Below are positions 23,462 to 33,721 of a DNA stretch of 64,000 nt, piece after piece. The DNA is from Vigna angularis (taxonomy: Eukaryota; Streptophyta; Magnoliopsida; Fabales; Fabaceae). The stretch spans positions 3,968,001-4,032,000 of the forward strand of contig NC_068974.1 in the NCBI RefSeq assembly GCF_016808095.1, written 5' to 3'. Each line of letters starts with the position of its first letter. Position 1 is the first letter of the stretch. The notes beneath the pieces were generated by a model. It was not told where the DNA came from. It saw nothing but the letters and a program-made list of their open reading frames with translations, and searched no databases. Both the position numbers and the translations under genes were made by a program.

Positions 23462-24121
23462 CACCGAAAGAGAAGAGCAACACCAATAACGATAAATTTA
23501 GGTTTGTTGTTGATATTATGATTAAATATGAGGCGAAGGGTTTATATAAACAAAATAATTGGTATGAAATCATTTATAGGAATACGTTGCCTCATTAATT
23601 TTTGTACTCATGTATCGAAACTGTAAAGATTGTCGATCCTCTAATTTAGAATCTCTTTTATTAGAAAAACATTTTTTTAAGTAGATAAAACGTACTTACA
23701 CCGTTACCATTCATTTTTAACCATATAATAGGGTGATTTTAAATTGACGATTCTTTTCATATTTCAATCCAAAATTAATTTTTTTATTATGAATTTATGC
23801 TCAAATCAGTTACTCCTTTTATCTCAATCCAAATAATGCATTAATGCCAAAAAATAGGTTATTTTAATAAATTTGTTTCAAAAAATGGTATATTCTTTTC
23901 GAAATATTCCAAAGCCCTTAAACTGAGAAGAGGAAACGCAATTTATGATACTTTAATTGTTACGAAAACTTTAGAAAACCATGTGATCTTTTCCTCCGCA
24001 TGCACGTCTCTCCCTCTTTCGTTATCTACATATTTAATTATTTTAAATTTTAAATATCCTATCAGAGAATTATAATTTTTAAATTGTGGGTTGTGTGTAA
24101 TATATTCTTTTTTATCATTCA

Positions 24122-24205
24122 TGTACTATAGGATACCTAATCCACCATCCACCAATGGTCGACCGGTAACTCGGGGGCATGTACTATGCAATGCAGAGCC
24201 TTCTC
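24122..24205 (+). repeat. Truncated 5' LTR (first 84 bp)
   Basis: It matches 26460-26544 almost base for base (one G fewer in the G run), up to GCAGAGCCTTCTC. Then it diverges at the deletion junction into antisense-ORF sequence. Confidence 0.9.
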
Positions 24206-26028
24206 AGAGCCTCTAACTCCTCAGTCGACACCTTGAATAAGTGGCCGACCTGCCTCAGAGCCTTCTGAAAATCCCTAGTGTGTTCAACCATTATCGCATC
24301 CTTCAGCTCTTCGACTAGCTCGTTCCTTTCCACGGCCTCCGCCCGCAAGTCGTTCCTCTCTTTGGCCAATGCCACCATTGCCCTCTTGGCCTGTTCCAGC
24401 TCGTTCGACATTTGATTGCGCTCCTTTTTGAGGGTCCGACCAGAATCTCGAGCGTCGCTCAGCAGACCTTCAGCCTCTTTCAGCAGTTGCTCTGATCGCT
24501 TCTGTTTTGACTCACAGGCAGCATGAGCCTCAGTCAGATCTTTAAGTTGAGCCCGCGTCTTATCTAGCTCAGCCTGGAGAGCACCTCTGTCAGAAGCATA
24601 GGCCATGTGCCAAGCCAGCATTTGCGCCCGTGTCGTCATTTCCAGCATGGCGTCGGCAATTTCTCGCTCGGTCATATTCTCGACAACCTTCTTCTCCGAG
24701 TTGTCCATATTCAGTTCAACCTTATGACCCAACGTAAAGGCGGGATCCCACACGCCCAAGGGGAGGGGACGATCTATCTCCTCAGCTACCTCCTTTCTCT
24801 TCTTCGGCACAGTACCACTAGTGTCGACCGCTTTCGCTTTTCTTTTCCTCACCAGCTGCTCTTCCACAGTTGTCGTTTCGTCGGTCGGCACCGACAATAC
24901 AATTGGACCTGTTGGTGGCACTTGTATATGTGGTTGACCAACGGCATGTCCGGAGGATGACCCGGGGTGACTAACTTCCACCCTCTCATTGCCGATGGAC
25001 TGGAACCAATTTCTGCCACTGCCTTTTCTCCCCATTATCTCTGCGAAACAAAGGTCAACCAAGAACAATCAGCAACAACAAAGAAATTTACAAAAACAAT
25101 GAGCAAAGACACATACCAAACACCCTCGCCTCCGCGTCATCGAACTCGAGGCAATTTATAAGCTGACGGGAAGAAAAGGGGCGTGGTAACGAGGTCAACA
25201 CACTCAGAGCCTCTAACTCTTCAGTCGTCATCTTATCTTCAGACCAAGAGGTGAACCTCAGCGGATCCTGCGTCCAATATAAGGGGAATTTGGGGTTCCC
25301 CTCACCATCGAAAAAGTACCTCCACCCCGCATCGGTATCGACACCTTAAAGAACTTCTCTTTAAAACCCCTATACGACTGTAAGTAAAGTTCTAAAAGCG
25401 CATTACCCGGCTCCGAGATCAGCGACACCCATCCCTTCTTCGCGACCGGTCAACATCTAAAGAAAAACAGAAACAATCCTACGGTGGGCCTAATCGCTAA
25501 CGCCCGACACAGCACCGCAAACGCCTGCACATACCCCCAACTATTGGGATGCAACTGACTAGGCGCGACATTCAGGGTGCGCAGCACATCCATTTGAAAG
25601 GTTGTGAACGGGAATCTCAGGTACAAGTCGTAGAACGGCGAAGCATAATAGTAGAAAAAATCACTAGAAGCATTCTCCCTACTGTAACATACCCTCTCAT
25701 CATCCCGGCAAGCTATTAACTTAATACATGTTCGATACCCTAAGGTCCTCAGAATGCAACTATTCTCAATCCAGTTGGCTATAACTGCCCTACTCCTGAA
25801 CTGACTTCTAAGTTCCTTCACCTCACGCACCGCCCAAGCGTACTCATCCCCGCTAATCGGCGACATTACACGTCCCTCTGGACCCTCACCACATACATTT
25901 CCATACACAAAAGCGTCATCACCATAAGGTATAGTGATAACTTCAGGGCATTCCGCCGTTGATGACGGCCCCGACATATCGTCACCGGTGTTATGCCCCT
26001 TTTCTTCCATTGCCAGCAGTAAACACAC
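24184..26028 (-). pseudogene. Antisense extra ORF of the gypsy element (transposase_28 / 'putative gypsy type transposon' type)
   Basis: The first exon is 26028-25117, with a GTATGTGTC donor; the second is 25040-24184. Exon 1 contains FPFTTFQMDVLRTLNVAPSQ followed by LHPNSWGYVQAF, the hallmark of the transposase_28 domain, then GWVSLISEPGNALLELYLQS and, in another frame, LYWTQDPLRF. Exon 2 encodes a basic patch (RKRKAKAVD, KKRKE) and a long coiled coil ending at the LTR. Defects: an in-frame TGA at 25450-25452, a frameshift downstream of it (between about 25330 and 25400), and a C-terminus cut by the deletion so that the last residues (LCIA-stop) are encoded by LTR sequence. Extra antisense ORFs between pol and the 3' LTR are known in Tat-group elements; their function is unknown. 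It does not encode a DNA-cutting transposase despite the domain name. Confidence 0.75.
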
Positions 26029-26204
26029 TAAGACGAAGGAGATATAAGGGTTACCTGGTAAATTCTTGTAGCAGCGTAAGCGATGACAACGAAGACGAGA
26101 CGATTTCGTTCACAGTACACGCTATCAACTTCTGTTCTTCCGCAAAAATGAAAAACTCCTTTCTGAATCGTATTGAAGAAGGAAAGAAGTTTAATCGCCA
26201 GCCG

Positions 26205-26352
26205 CCGTAGGATCCTCTTTAATCCAACGGCTGCCAATTCGCGTCTCTTCATTTCCCCCAAACAAGCGAGAAAACCCTAGGATCCTTTTTAATCCAACGG
26301 CTGCCAATTCGTGTCTCTTCGTTTCCCCAAACAAGCGGGAAAACCCTAAAAA
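26205..26352. repeat. 66-bp tandem duplication upstream of the antisense ORF
   Basis: TAATCCAACGGCTGCCAATT occurs at about 26220 and 26290, each followed by TCTCTTC(A/G)TTTCCCC and AAACAAGCG(A/G)GAAAACCCTA. It lies just 5' of the antisense ORF, where its promoter would be. Confidence 0.75.
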
Positions 26353-26443
26353 TCGTAAGTCAAAACGGTGCGCATCGTCCCCCCAATAAAACAACATTCA
26401 ACGTCCTTTAGTAAAATCGCCAGCCAAAGCTATGCTCATTTAC

Positions 26444-26459
26444 TCGGACTCGGGGGGCA
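26444..26459 (+). other. Polypurine tract of the gypsy element
   Basis: GACTCGGGGGGCA directly precedes the TG of the right LTR. Reverse transcription primes plus-strand synthesis at such tracts next to the 3' LTR. Read in the opposite orientation, this position should hold a tRNA primer site, and TGCCCCCCGAGTCC resembles none of the usual plant ones. Confidence 0.6.
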
Positions 26460-27159
26460 TGTACTATAGGATACCTAATCCACCATCCACCAATGGTCGA
26501 CCGGTAACTCGGGGGGCATGTACTATGCAATGCAGAGCCTTCTCACGGTCGGAATGTCACGCGATTACAGGTTGATGTCGACCACTTGGTGATCGACATC
26601 CAAACAGTGATGATCGACATCCAAACAGTGATGTCGCGACATATAGCGTTCGCGCGACAGTTGCCTAGTTATGTCGATACACAAGACGATCAACATACAG
26701 AGCGCGATATCGTAGTTTACGGTTTTAGCAGTTAAGAATAAGCAGCTACGAATAGTTAGTTAACGCCACGAATCACGGAAGTAGTTGACTTAGTGTCAAA
26801 CACGATCTAGCAGTTATAACTTCCAAATAGTCAATTTCAGTAACTGACCGGATTTTCAGGTAAACGGTTTATTTTACTGTTTTAAATATGTAAAGCACAC
26901 CAGAAAAAAGGTATGTTTTTCCCTTACGAGAAATTAAGAGAGAGAAAATTATTTTTCTTCTTCTTGATCACTTTAGCTTGAAAACACTTAGAGAATTCCT
27001 TTTCTGACTTGAGCGTCAGAGTGCCTTTGCAGGTACCCAGCCCATTTTCCCTGGGAGAACATAACACAGGAAGAGAGTCACCTCAATAACGGCATCACAG
27101 GAAGGAGCAGTTCAGAGTTGTTCGGTTTATATCTCGGCCTCCACATCCATACAGAAACA
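26460..27159 (+). repeat. Complete 3' LTR
   Basis: 700 bp with TG...CA ends, containing TCTGACTTGAGCGTCAGAGT near 27003 and an upstream AT-rich promoter-like part. It ends ACAGAAACA at 27159 next to the ATTCA duplication. Confidence 0.85.
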
Positions 27160-28135
27160 ATTCAAAAATTTAATACAAGTGCTATGATATTTTCTTTTAT
27201 TAATATGGGTTAGTTTTTCTTTTTCATACATAAATAAATAAAGATAAAACAATTAAGTAAAAATAATTGACTACGAATTCTATTTAACTAAAATAGTTTT
27301 GTGAAGATCTTAATTTCTGCTCCTCTTTATAATAACGTACAAATGTTAATCATTATAAAAATAATTAAAGACAAAATTGCTTATAGGGTGATTTTAAATG
27401 GACAATTATTTTCATATTTCAATAAAATATAATTTTTTTTATTACGAATTGATCCTCAAATCTATTACTCCTTTTGATCTCAATCCAAATAATGCATTTA
27501 ATGACAAAATTATATTATTTTAATAATTTTTTTTTTCAAAAACTGGTAGATTCTTTTTTAAATATTCAAAGCTCTTAGGCTGTGCTCATACTAAAGAATG
27601 AATTTGATAGACAAGAAGCGGATGAGTTTGAAATTTAAGAGTAAGGTAATTCTTTTTTTCAAATAATTTAGAGATAAAATTAAAAGTAAAGTTTGTGAAA
27701 ATTAATCTAATAACTTAGAGATGAAATTAAAAGTAAAGTTTGTGAAAATTAATCTATGATTTAATCAATGTAACTTTTTAGTGGTAAAAGTAATATAAAA
27801 TAATAATTGTTAATAATATATTTGATTGTAAAAATTATTACAAGGAAGAAAAAAAATCAAAATTATTTTTTGAATGAAATAATTAAAACAATATATATTT
27901 TTAGGATTATTATTGTTATTATTATTATTATTGTTATATTATTATTATTATTATTATTATTGTTATTGTAATTGTAATTATAATTTTTATTATTAATATT
28001 GTTTTCATTGTTATTATTGTTATTGTTACTTCTGTTATCATTATTGTTGTTGTTATTACTATTATTATTATTATTATTCTTATTGGTATTATTATTGTTA
28101 TTGTTGTTGTTATTATTCTTATTGGTGTTATTCAC
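27160..28135. repeat. Upstream flank of unit 3 (right part) and its (TTA)n tract
   Basis: Unit sequence resumes after the retrotransposon (AAAAATTTAATACAAGTGCT) and runs into a (TTA)n tract at about 27908-28130. The poly-Asn open frame on the minus strand is a microsatellite artefact. No gene. Confidence 0.7.
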
Positions 28136-28615
28136 ATAAGTTTTTTTTATATTGGTTCGAATCAAAAGATTCTACATTCAGTTGTTAATTCCTCTAAAAA
28201 GAATGATTAACAGTTCTTAATAAGTTCAATTGTCACACATCTTATTTAAATAAATCATTTAAACACAAAAATTTGATCAAATTTTTAAATTAAACCTAAA
28301 ATGCAGACATAAGTATGCATTCATTAGTTGGCTAAATGATTTCCATCACCCACCTATTTACATGTTGTGATTCATTGAACAATGGACAAGTGACACCTCA
28401 TGCTTATATGCTTTTACCCATGTGCATAATGTGTTAAACGTCAAATGTTATAGAAGGATGGTCGGTCTCTTGTACACACTTGATAGCTGGACAATCAATA
28501 TGGAGCTTGGAAAGCCCGAAAATCAATATGGAGCTTGGAAACCCTGACAATCAATATAGAGTTTGGTAGCAGGACAATCAGCTCTACATGAAGCATGAGA
28601 ACGTCACACAAAAAG
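28136..28615. repeat. Deleted copy of the LTR-like repeat and shared segment
   Basis: A short remnant of the LTR-like repeat (GGTTCGAATCAAAAGATTCT) ends at about 28210. It is joined directly to the AACTTAATAAGTTCAATTGT-type segment that lies about 2.1 kb further along in unit 5 (47820). No gene. Confidence 0.65.
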
Positions 28616-28930
28616 GGAGCTCATTATGTTGGTCATGGGAGCTCAGATGGAACAAGGGACCACGTTGGCATGTGAGCTCAAATAGAACAAGAGAGCTCGG
28701 CTAGAAGTAGAGGATCTCAATTGGAAGCAAGAGACCCAGATGGAAGAGAGGGAGCTACACTAGAAGTTGAGAAACCTAATTAGAAGTATGGGAGCTCAAT
28801 TGGAAGCAGGGAAGCCCGATTAAAAGTAGGGAAGCCCAACGAGAAGTAAGGAGCCCGATTTGAAGTAGGGGAACCTAGTTGGAAGTAGGGGAGTACGATT
28901 GGAAGTAGGGGAGCTCAAATAAGAGCATAA
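28616..28930. repeat. About 20-bp minisatellite, copy A
   Basis: Imperfect tandem copies of GGAAGTAGGGGAGCTCGATT and variants (GGAAGCAGGGAAGCCCGATT and similar), about 12-15 units. Colinear with copy B at 48180-48485. Copy C at about 36600-36646 is the short remainder next to a solo LTR. Confidence 0.8.
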
Positions 28931-31200
28931 GGTCTCGATTGATAGCATAACTAGCTTGACATGCAGCTTGGTCCACAAATACAAGACCTAAAAAATGTGC
29001 AAGAAAAACCTATACAATTCTATATTATTTTTATATTAGAAATAAGGAAACTAAAATTGGGCCTAACCATGGACCAATGATGTAAGCCCTTAAAATGATT
29101 GTCATCACAATAGGTCCAATAGTCAAAGTCTAGTAAAATAATCAAAGTTGGTCAAACAAGATGGACTAAAATGAAAATACTAATATATTAGGATTTCTCT
29201 GCAAATTTCAACTATGTGATTGATAAGGCTGAATTGGAAAATTGGAAAAAATTCAATTGTTGATAATTGCAAAGGCTTAATTATATTATAAGCTATCAAC
29301 ATAAAATATATGTCAAATATTCAAAACTGATCAAATCTATTAATTATTTTGGAGATATTACATTATCATAAAATAGGTTTTAGCAACAAAAAAGTCAAAA
29401 CCCAAGCCCAAATCAAGTTCTATATAATGAAACCAATGGGAATCATGAAAGGAAACCCTTATCCACTCTAATTTTGTACAACTGTCATCCACCATGTCTA
29501 CCACTTTATTTCCACTTTCTTCTCATCCATTCATTTTATCCATTGAAAGATAAACTTCTTGAGTTGACTTTGTTGTAATTTCATTATGGATTATGAGATT
29601 AGATTAAAATAATTTCTTTGTTCTTTTTACTATTGTTTTGGTTTTCATTTATCTATGTTTTTTATCTTTGAATATAAAAATTAGGTCTTTAAATCATTGC
29701 GAACTAGTGAGGTTTTTAATCTATATGCATATTAATTATATCTCATGGCTCTTAATTTTAGTTAAGAATGTACTTTGATTAAAGTTATAAGCTTTCATGA
29801 GTTTTTACCAATATTTTAGAATGCACTTTGATTAAAGGTAAAATTTTTAATAATAGTTAATCTAAGATTGTAGTTTAATTAATTACTCTTTTACTGGGTA
29901 AGGAGACAAAAGAATATACATGATTAGACATAGTAGAATTTATTAAGAATGTACTTTGATTGAATTTAATATATATAATCTAAAAAGTTTTTCCTTTTAA
30001 TTCAGAGTCTACTTTGATTGATCATGAGAACATTAACAAGTTAATCACGAAATAATGTGAATTAATTTGAAATCAAAATAATAATAAATTGAACAATAAT
30101 ATGTAGATATTAATTTTTTATTTTATTATCGTTATCAAACTCACTTTTATATTTTCGTATAACATTCTTATTTATTAATTTCATTATGTTATATTTATAC
30201 TTTTACATTTTATTATTTAGATTATGGTTTATTAACCCTTCATGCCGGATTTTATAAGAATCAATTGTTCAGAATCAATTTTGTATTCATTAAGATACGA
30301 TTCAAAGATAACTTAACTTTATCTAATTTGTTAATTATTAACTTGAAAATATTGATGTTTCCTTAATCAAGTAATGTTAGCCTTGCTTTGTAAACAACTA
30401 TATAAAATTTGCTTGGTAAACAACAAGTCCTATTGATAGCCTTGCTTAAAAGCGCTTAGATGTGGAATTACCATTTAAAATGGTTTTTGCCATTTCTTGC
30501 AAAGCCTTATTTTTGCTTTCCAAAACATCATTATGTTATTGAGTTCTTCGAGTGAATAATTATGATTAATTCCAAAGCTTTTAAACACTCCCCAAATATT
30601 TCTAGTTTGAAATTTCTACCAAGATCATTTCTAACAAAAACAATTGTTAAGGTCTTTTGTCATTTTGAACAGGTTTTATGAATATACTAAAGACCTTGCA
30701 AGACTCATCCTTATGTCTCAAGAATTTCACACATGTCCATCTGGTGTAGTAATTTATAATGACCCAATCATACCTTTTGCCAAGACTCAGTGCTAGACAT
30801 CCAACTTATATAAACGCTTATTAAACATATAAAACCATTTTTCCAAAATATATATTTTGATATGAAAAATATGTTTTTTAAGCAGAGAAAAAATATCTTT
30901 TATGTATCTACAAAATTTATCAACTTTTGAAAAATCAAGGAAACAAAAATCGATATCTTCATTAACTTATATGTATCAATTAAACATGTCCCTTGTTTCC
31001 CATCTAACTAAATATTTTCTTGTTTAGTAGTATATATATGAATGTTTTGTTATCATAAAATTCTTTTCAATTAATAGATTCATCCACTTCAACAGGTATA
31101 CACTCCTTGGATGTCAGGTTGCTAATGCAGAGTAATTTGAACCGAGCTTCACATGTGATTAAAGGAAATATTGTATAATACATAGAAGACTATTGAACCT
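28931..31200 (-). mobile_element. Decayed Ty1/copia-like retrotransposon segment, copy A
   Basis: A block shared with 37927-39960 (copy B) and in part with 48490-49205 (copy C). The left part has LTR-like features: TTCTATATAATGAAACCAAT as a TATA region and repeated GAATGTACTTTGATTAAAG phrases at about 29767-30010. The right part carries antisense integrase coding sequence (30425-30790). No intact frame. Confidence 0.55.
30425..30790 (-). pseudogene. Remnant of copia integrase (pol)
   Basis: Read on the minus strand, the frame gives YYTRWTCVKFLRHKDESCKV followed by FSIFIKPVQNDKR, a decayed copy of the integrase stretch DDYSR-TWV-FL-KDE. After frame changes it gives FGINHNYS and HNDVLESKNKALQEMAKTIL, the conserved NGVVERKN-R-LQEMART region. 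At least two frameshifts and stops are present. The paralogous remnant at about 39350-39625 shares the same block, so the integration predates the duplication. Confidence 0.8.
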
Positions 31201-31654
31201 AAAGATATCAAAACAGATAATAAGTAATAAAAAAATAATTAAATGTTGACAATAAATTACATTTGCAAAAAATAATAATATTTATTTTTATTATTTTTAA
31301 AAATCATAAATATTGGTATTTATTTATTTTATTTCAACCAAATAATCTTCATATCTATATCTCTTTTTTCTCTTTTTTTTCAATTCATTTTTTTTTTCAA
31401 TTCAAAGATCTCATATTTCCACTACTTTTTCTATTTTATTTATTTTCTCTATACTAAGTGGATTATTAAAATGTGGTGTTCTCAAATTTGAATTGATTAT
31501 GTATCCAATGTACCAGTTAAATCAAATCACATTTTGTTAAACTCTTTTACTATTATGTCTTAATACTGATCTGAACTCAGGAACAAAAGGAAGTAGAAAT
31601 CATTTTATTTTCTTCTTCTTTCGTATTCCAAATTAAACATTACGACATGTCCTT
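31201..31654. other. Downstream flank of defensin-like unit 4
   Basis: AT-rich and colinear with 22420-22995 and 40440-41058. No gene; the hydrophobic open frame at 31263-31457 is AT-rich noise that is not conserved between units. Confidence 0.5.
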
Positions 31655-32139
31655 CTAACGAGGGCAATCGTATACACAAACACATTTGTGAGGAGCTATG
31701 TCAACGCAATACCCAGTTCCCTGATATTGTTTCACACAATCGCTATGACACGAACTGCGGTTGCACTCATTTGGATCCAATACTAGCATACACTGATTTT
31801 CTGGCATTGCTCCACTTGTTCTTGAAATACCTATCAAAATGTAATAGGAAATGAAAGAAAAATAAGTGTAAGGAATATTATGAATATGTTCTTCACAAAG
31901 ATACAGAGACATAGAGATCATCACAGGCATTAATAAAACTATGCTGATAGAACCATTAGTTTACTGCATTTGTACGACGTAAACGGCTGCTAAAAGAGGG
32001 ATATATGAATGACACTAGATTGTTTTACAATACGACTACAACTTGGATAATAATAAAAAAATATACAAAAAATTGTTATATATATACCTGCAATGATCAG
32101 GGTTAAAGTGAACATCAAAGTGAAAGAAATCTTAGCCAT
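31655..32139 (-). CDS. Defensin-like secreted cysteine-rich peptide, copy 4
   Basis: Exon 1 is 32088-32139 (ATG 32139; donor TTGCAG|GTATAT). Exon 2 is 31655-31830 (acceptor TTTTGATAG). The intron is 257 bp and the product 75 aa. Eight cysteines are spaced C-x8-C-x4-C-x3-C-x9-C-x7-C-x-C-x3-C. The mature part begins ISRTSGAMPENQCMLVLDPN. It differs from copies 3 and 5 mostly between cysteines 2 and 5 (ECNRSSCHSDCVKQYQGTGY) while the region before cysteine 1 is nearly invariant, suggesting that the middle loop varies. The junction codon gives Gly where other copies have Ala. A TATA box lies at about 32218-32229. LCR / SLR1-BP-like member of the defensin-like family, predicted secreted; biological role unknown. 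Confidence 0.88.
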
Positions 32140-32229
32140 CACCGAAACAGAACAGCAATACCAATAACTATAAATTTAGGTTTGTTGTTGATATTATGAT
32201 TAAATATGAGGCCAAGGGTTTATATAAAC

Positions 32230-33721
32230 AAAATAATTGGTACGAAATCGTTTATAAGAATACGTTGCCTCATTAATTTTATATAAACAAAAGAATTTAT
32301 TCTATATTTAGAGGGGATAATTGTATCCTATTTCCTTTTAAATATACAAAATTTCTGAAGAGTGTATAGTAGTAATATTTTATTTCTAACATAAACTTCC
32401 AAATAAGTTTATTTTTATATTTTTTACATTAATATAACTCCTTTTCTCGTTATGTTCACATCGTCGAATCTTTAATAAAGGAGGAAAAACATTGTGGATC
32501 CTCTAATTTAGAATCTCTTTATCTCGAAAATTATATATTTTTTTTTTAAATAGATAAAACGTACTTACACCGTTACCATGCATTTTTAACCATATAAGGT
32601 GATTTTAAATTCACAATGCTTTTCATATTTCGATCAAATATTAATTTTAACCATATGCTCAAATCACTTACTCCTTTTATCTCCATCCAAATAATGCATT
32701 TAATGACAAAAATTATGTTATTTTAATAAATTCGTTTCAAAAAATGGTGTATTCTTTTCTAAATATTCCAAAGCCTTTAAACTGAGAAGAGAAAGTGCAA
32801 TTTATGGTACTTTAATTGTTACGAAAACTTTTTATGTTTAGTAGAAAACCACATGATCTTTCCTCCGCATGCACGTCTCTCTCTCTCTCTATTTATCTAC
32901 ATATTTAATTATTTTAAATTTTAAATATCCTATCAGGGAATTATATCATTTAAATTGAGGGTTGTGTCTAATATATTCTAATTTATTATTCAAAAATTTA
33001 GTACAAGTGATATGAGATTTTTCTTTTATTAATATGGGTTAGTTTTCTTTTTTACATATATAAATAAATAAAGATAAAACAGTTAAGTAAAAATAATTGA
33101 CTACGAATTTTATTTAACTAAAATAGTTTTGTGAAGATCTTAACTAAAATTTTAATTTTTTTTTACGAATTTACCCTCAAATCTAGTACTCCTTTTTATC
33201 TCAATCCAACTAATGCATTTAATGACAAAATTAGATTATTTTAATAAATTTGTTTCAAAAAGTGGTATATTCTTTTTGAAATATTCCAAAGCCCTTAAAC
33301 TGAGAAGAGGAAGTGCAATTCATGATACTTTAATTAATTGTTACGAAAATTTGATCTTTTCTCCGCATGCACGTCTCTCTCTCTCATGCACGTCTCTCTC
33401 TCTCATGCACGTCTCTCTCTGTACATATAAAATGTTTGTTAAAGTGTTGTGTTTTATACATATTTTTTATATTAACCAATTTACCTATATATTTTAATGT
33501 GTAAAAATAAGAAAAATAAAATTGGTTTTATCTACATATTTAATTATTTAAAATTTTAAATGTCAAGAAATTATAATTTTTAAATTCTGGGTTTGTGTAA
33601 TATATTATTATTTATCATTCAAAAACTTAATACAAAGGCTATGAGAATTTTCTTTTATTAATATTTGTTCGTTTGTTTTTATTACGTATATAAATTAATA
33701 ATGATAAAACACTTAACTAAA
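32230..33721. repeat. Upstream flank of defensin-like unit 4
   Basis: Colinear with the other unit flanks, with the doubled block at about 32590-32900 and 33170-33420. Within the second block the phrase CATGCACGTCTCTCTCTCT is repeated in tandem three times (33366-33421), where unit 5 has about two. Unit homology stops at 33721. No gene. Confidence 0.6.

Larger units (their letters stand above)
24122..27159 (+). mobile_element. Internally deleted Ty3/gypsy (Tat-like) LTR retrotransposon
   Basis: TG...CA termini and a perfect 5-bp target duplication ATTCA (24117-24121 and 27160-27164) define a 3038-bp insertion in unit 3. The other units read straight through this site (ATCATTCAAAAATTTAATAC). 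The right LTR is complete (26460-27159, 700 bp). The left LTR is cut to its first 84 bp (24122-24205) and joined directly to an antisense coding region, so the rest of the 5' LTR, the primer site and gag-pol are gone. Orientation is plus by two signs: a polypurine-type tract (ACTCGGGGGGCA) abuts the right LTR, and the LTR carries TCTGACTTGAGCGTCAGAGT, a sense-strand signature common in Tat-group LTRs. Confidence 0.85.
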
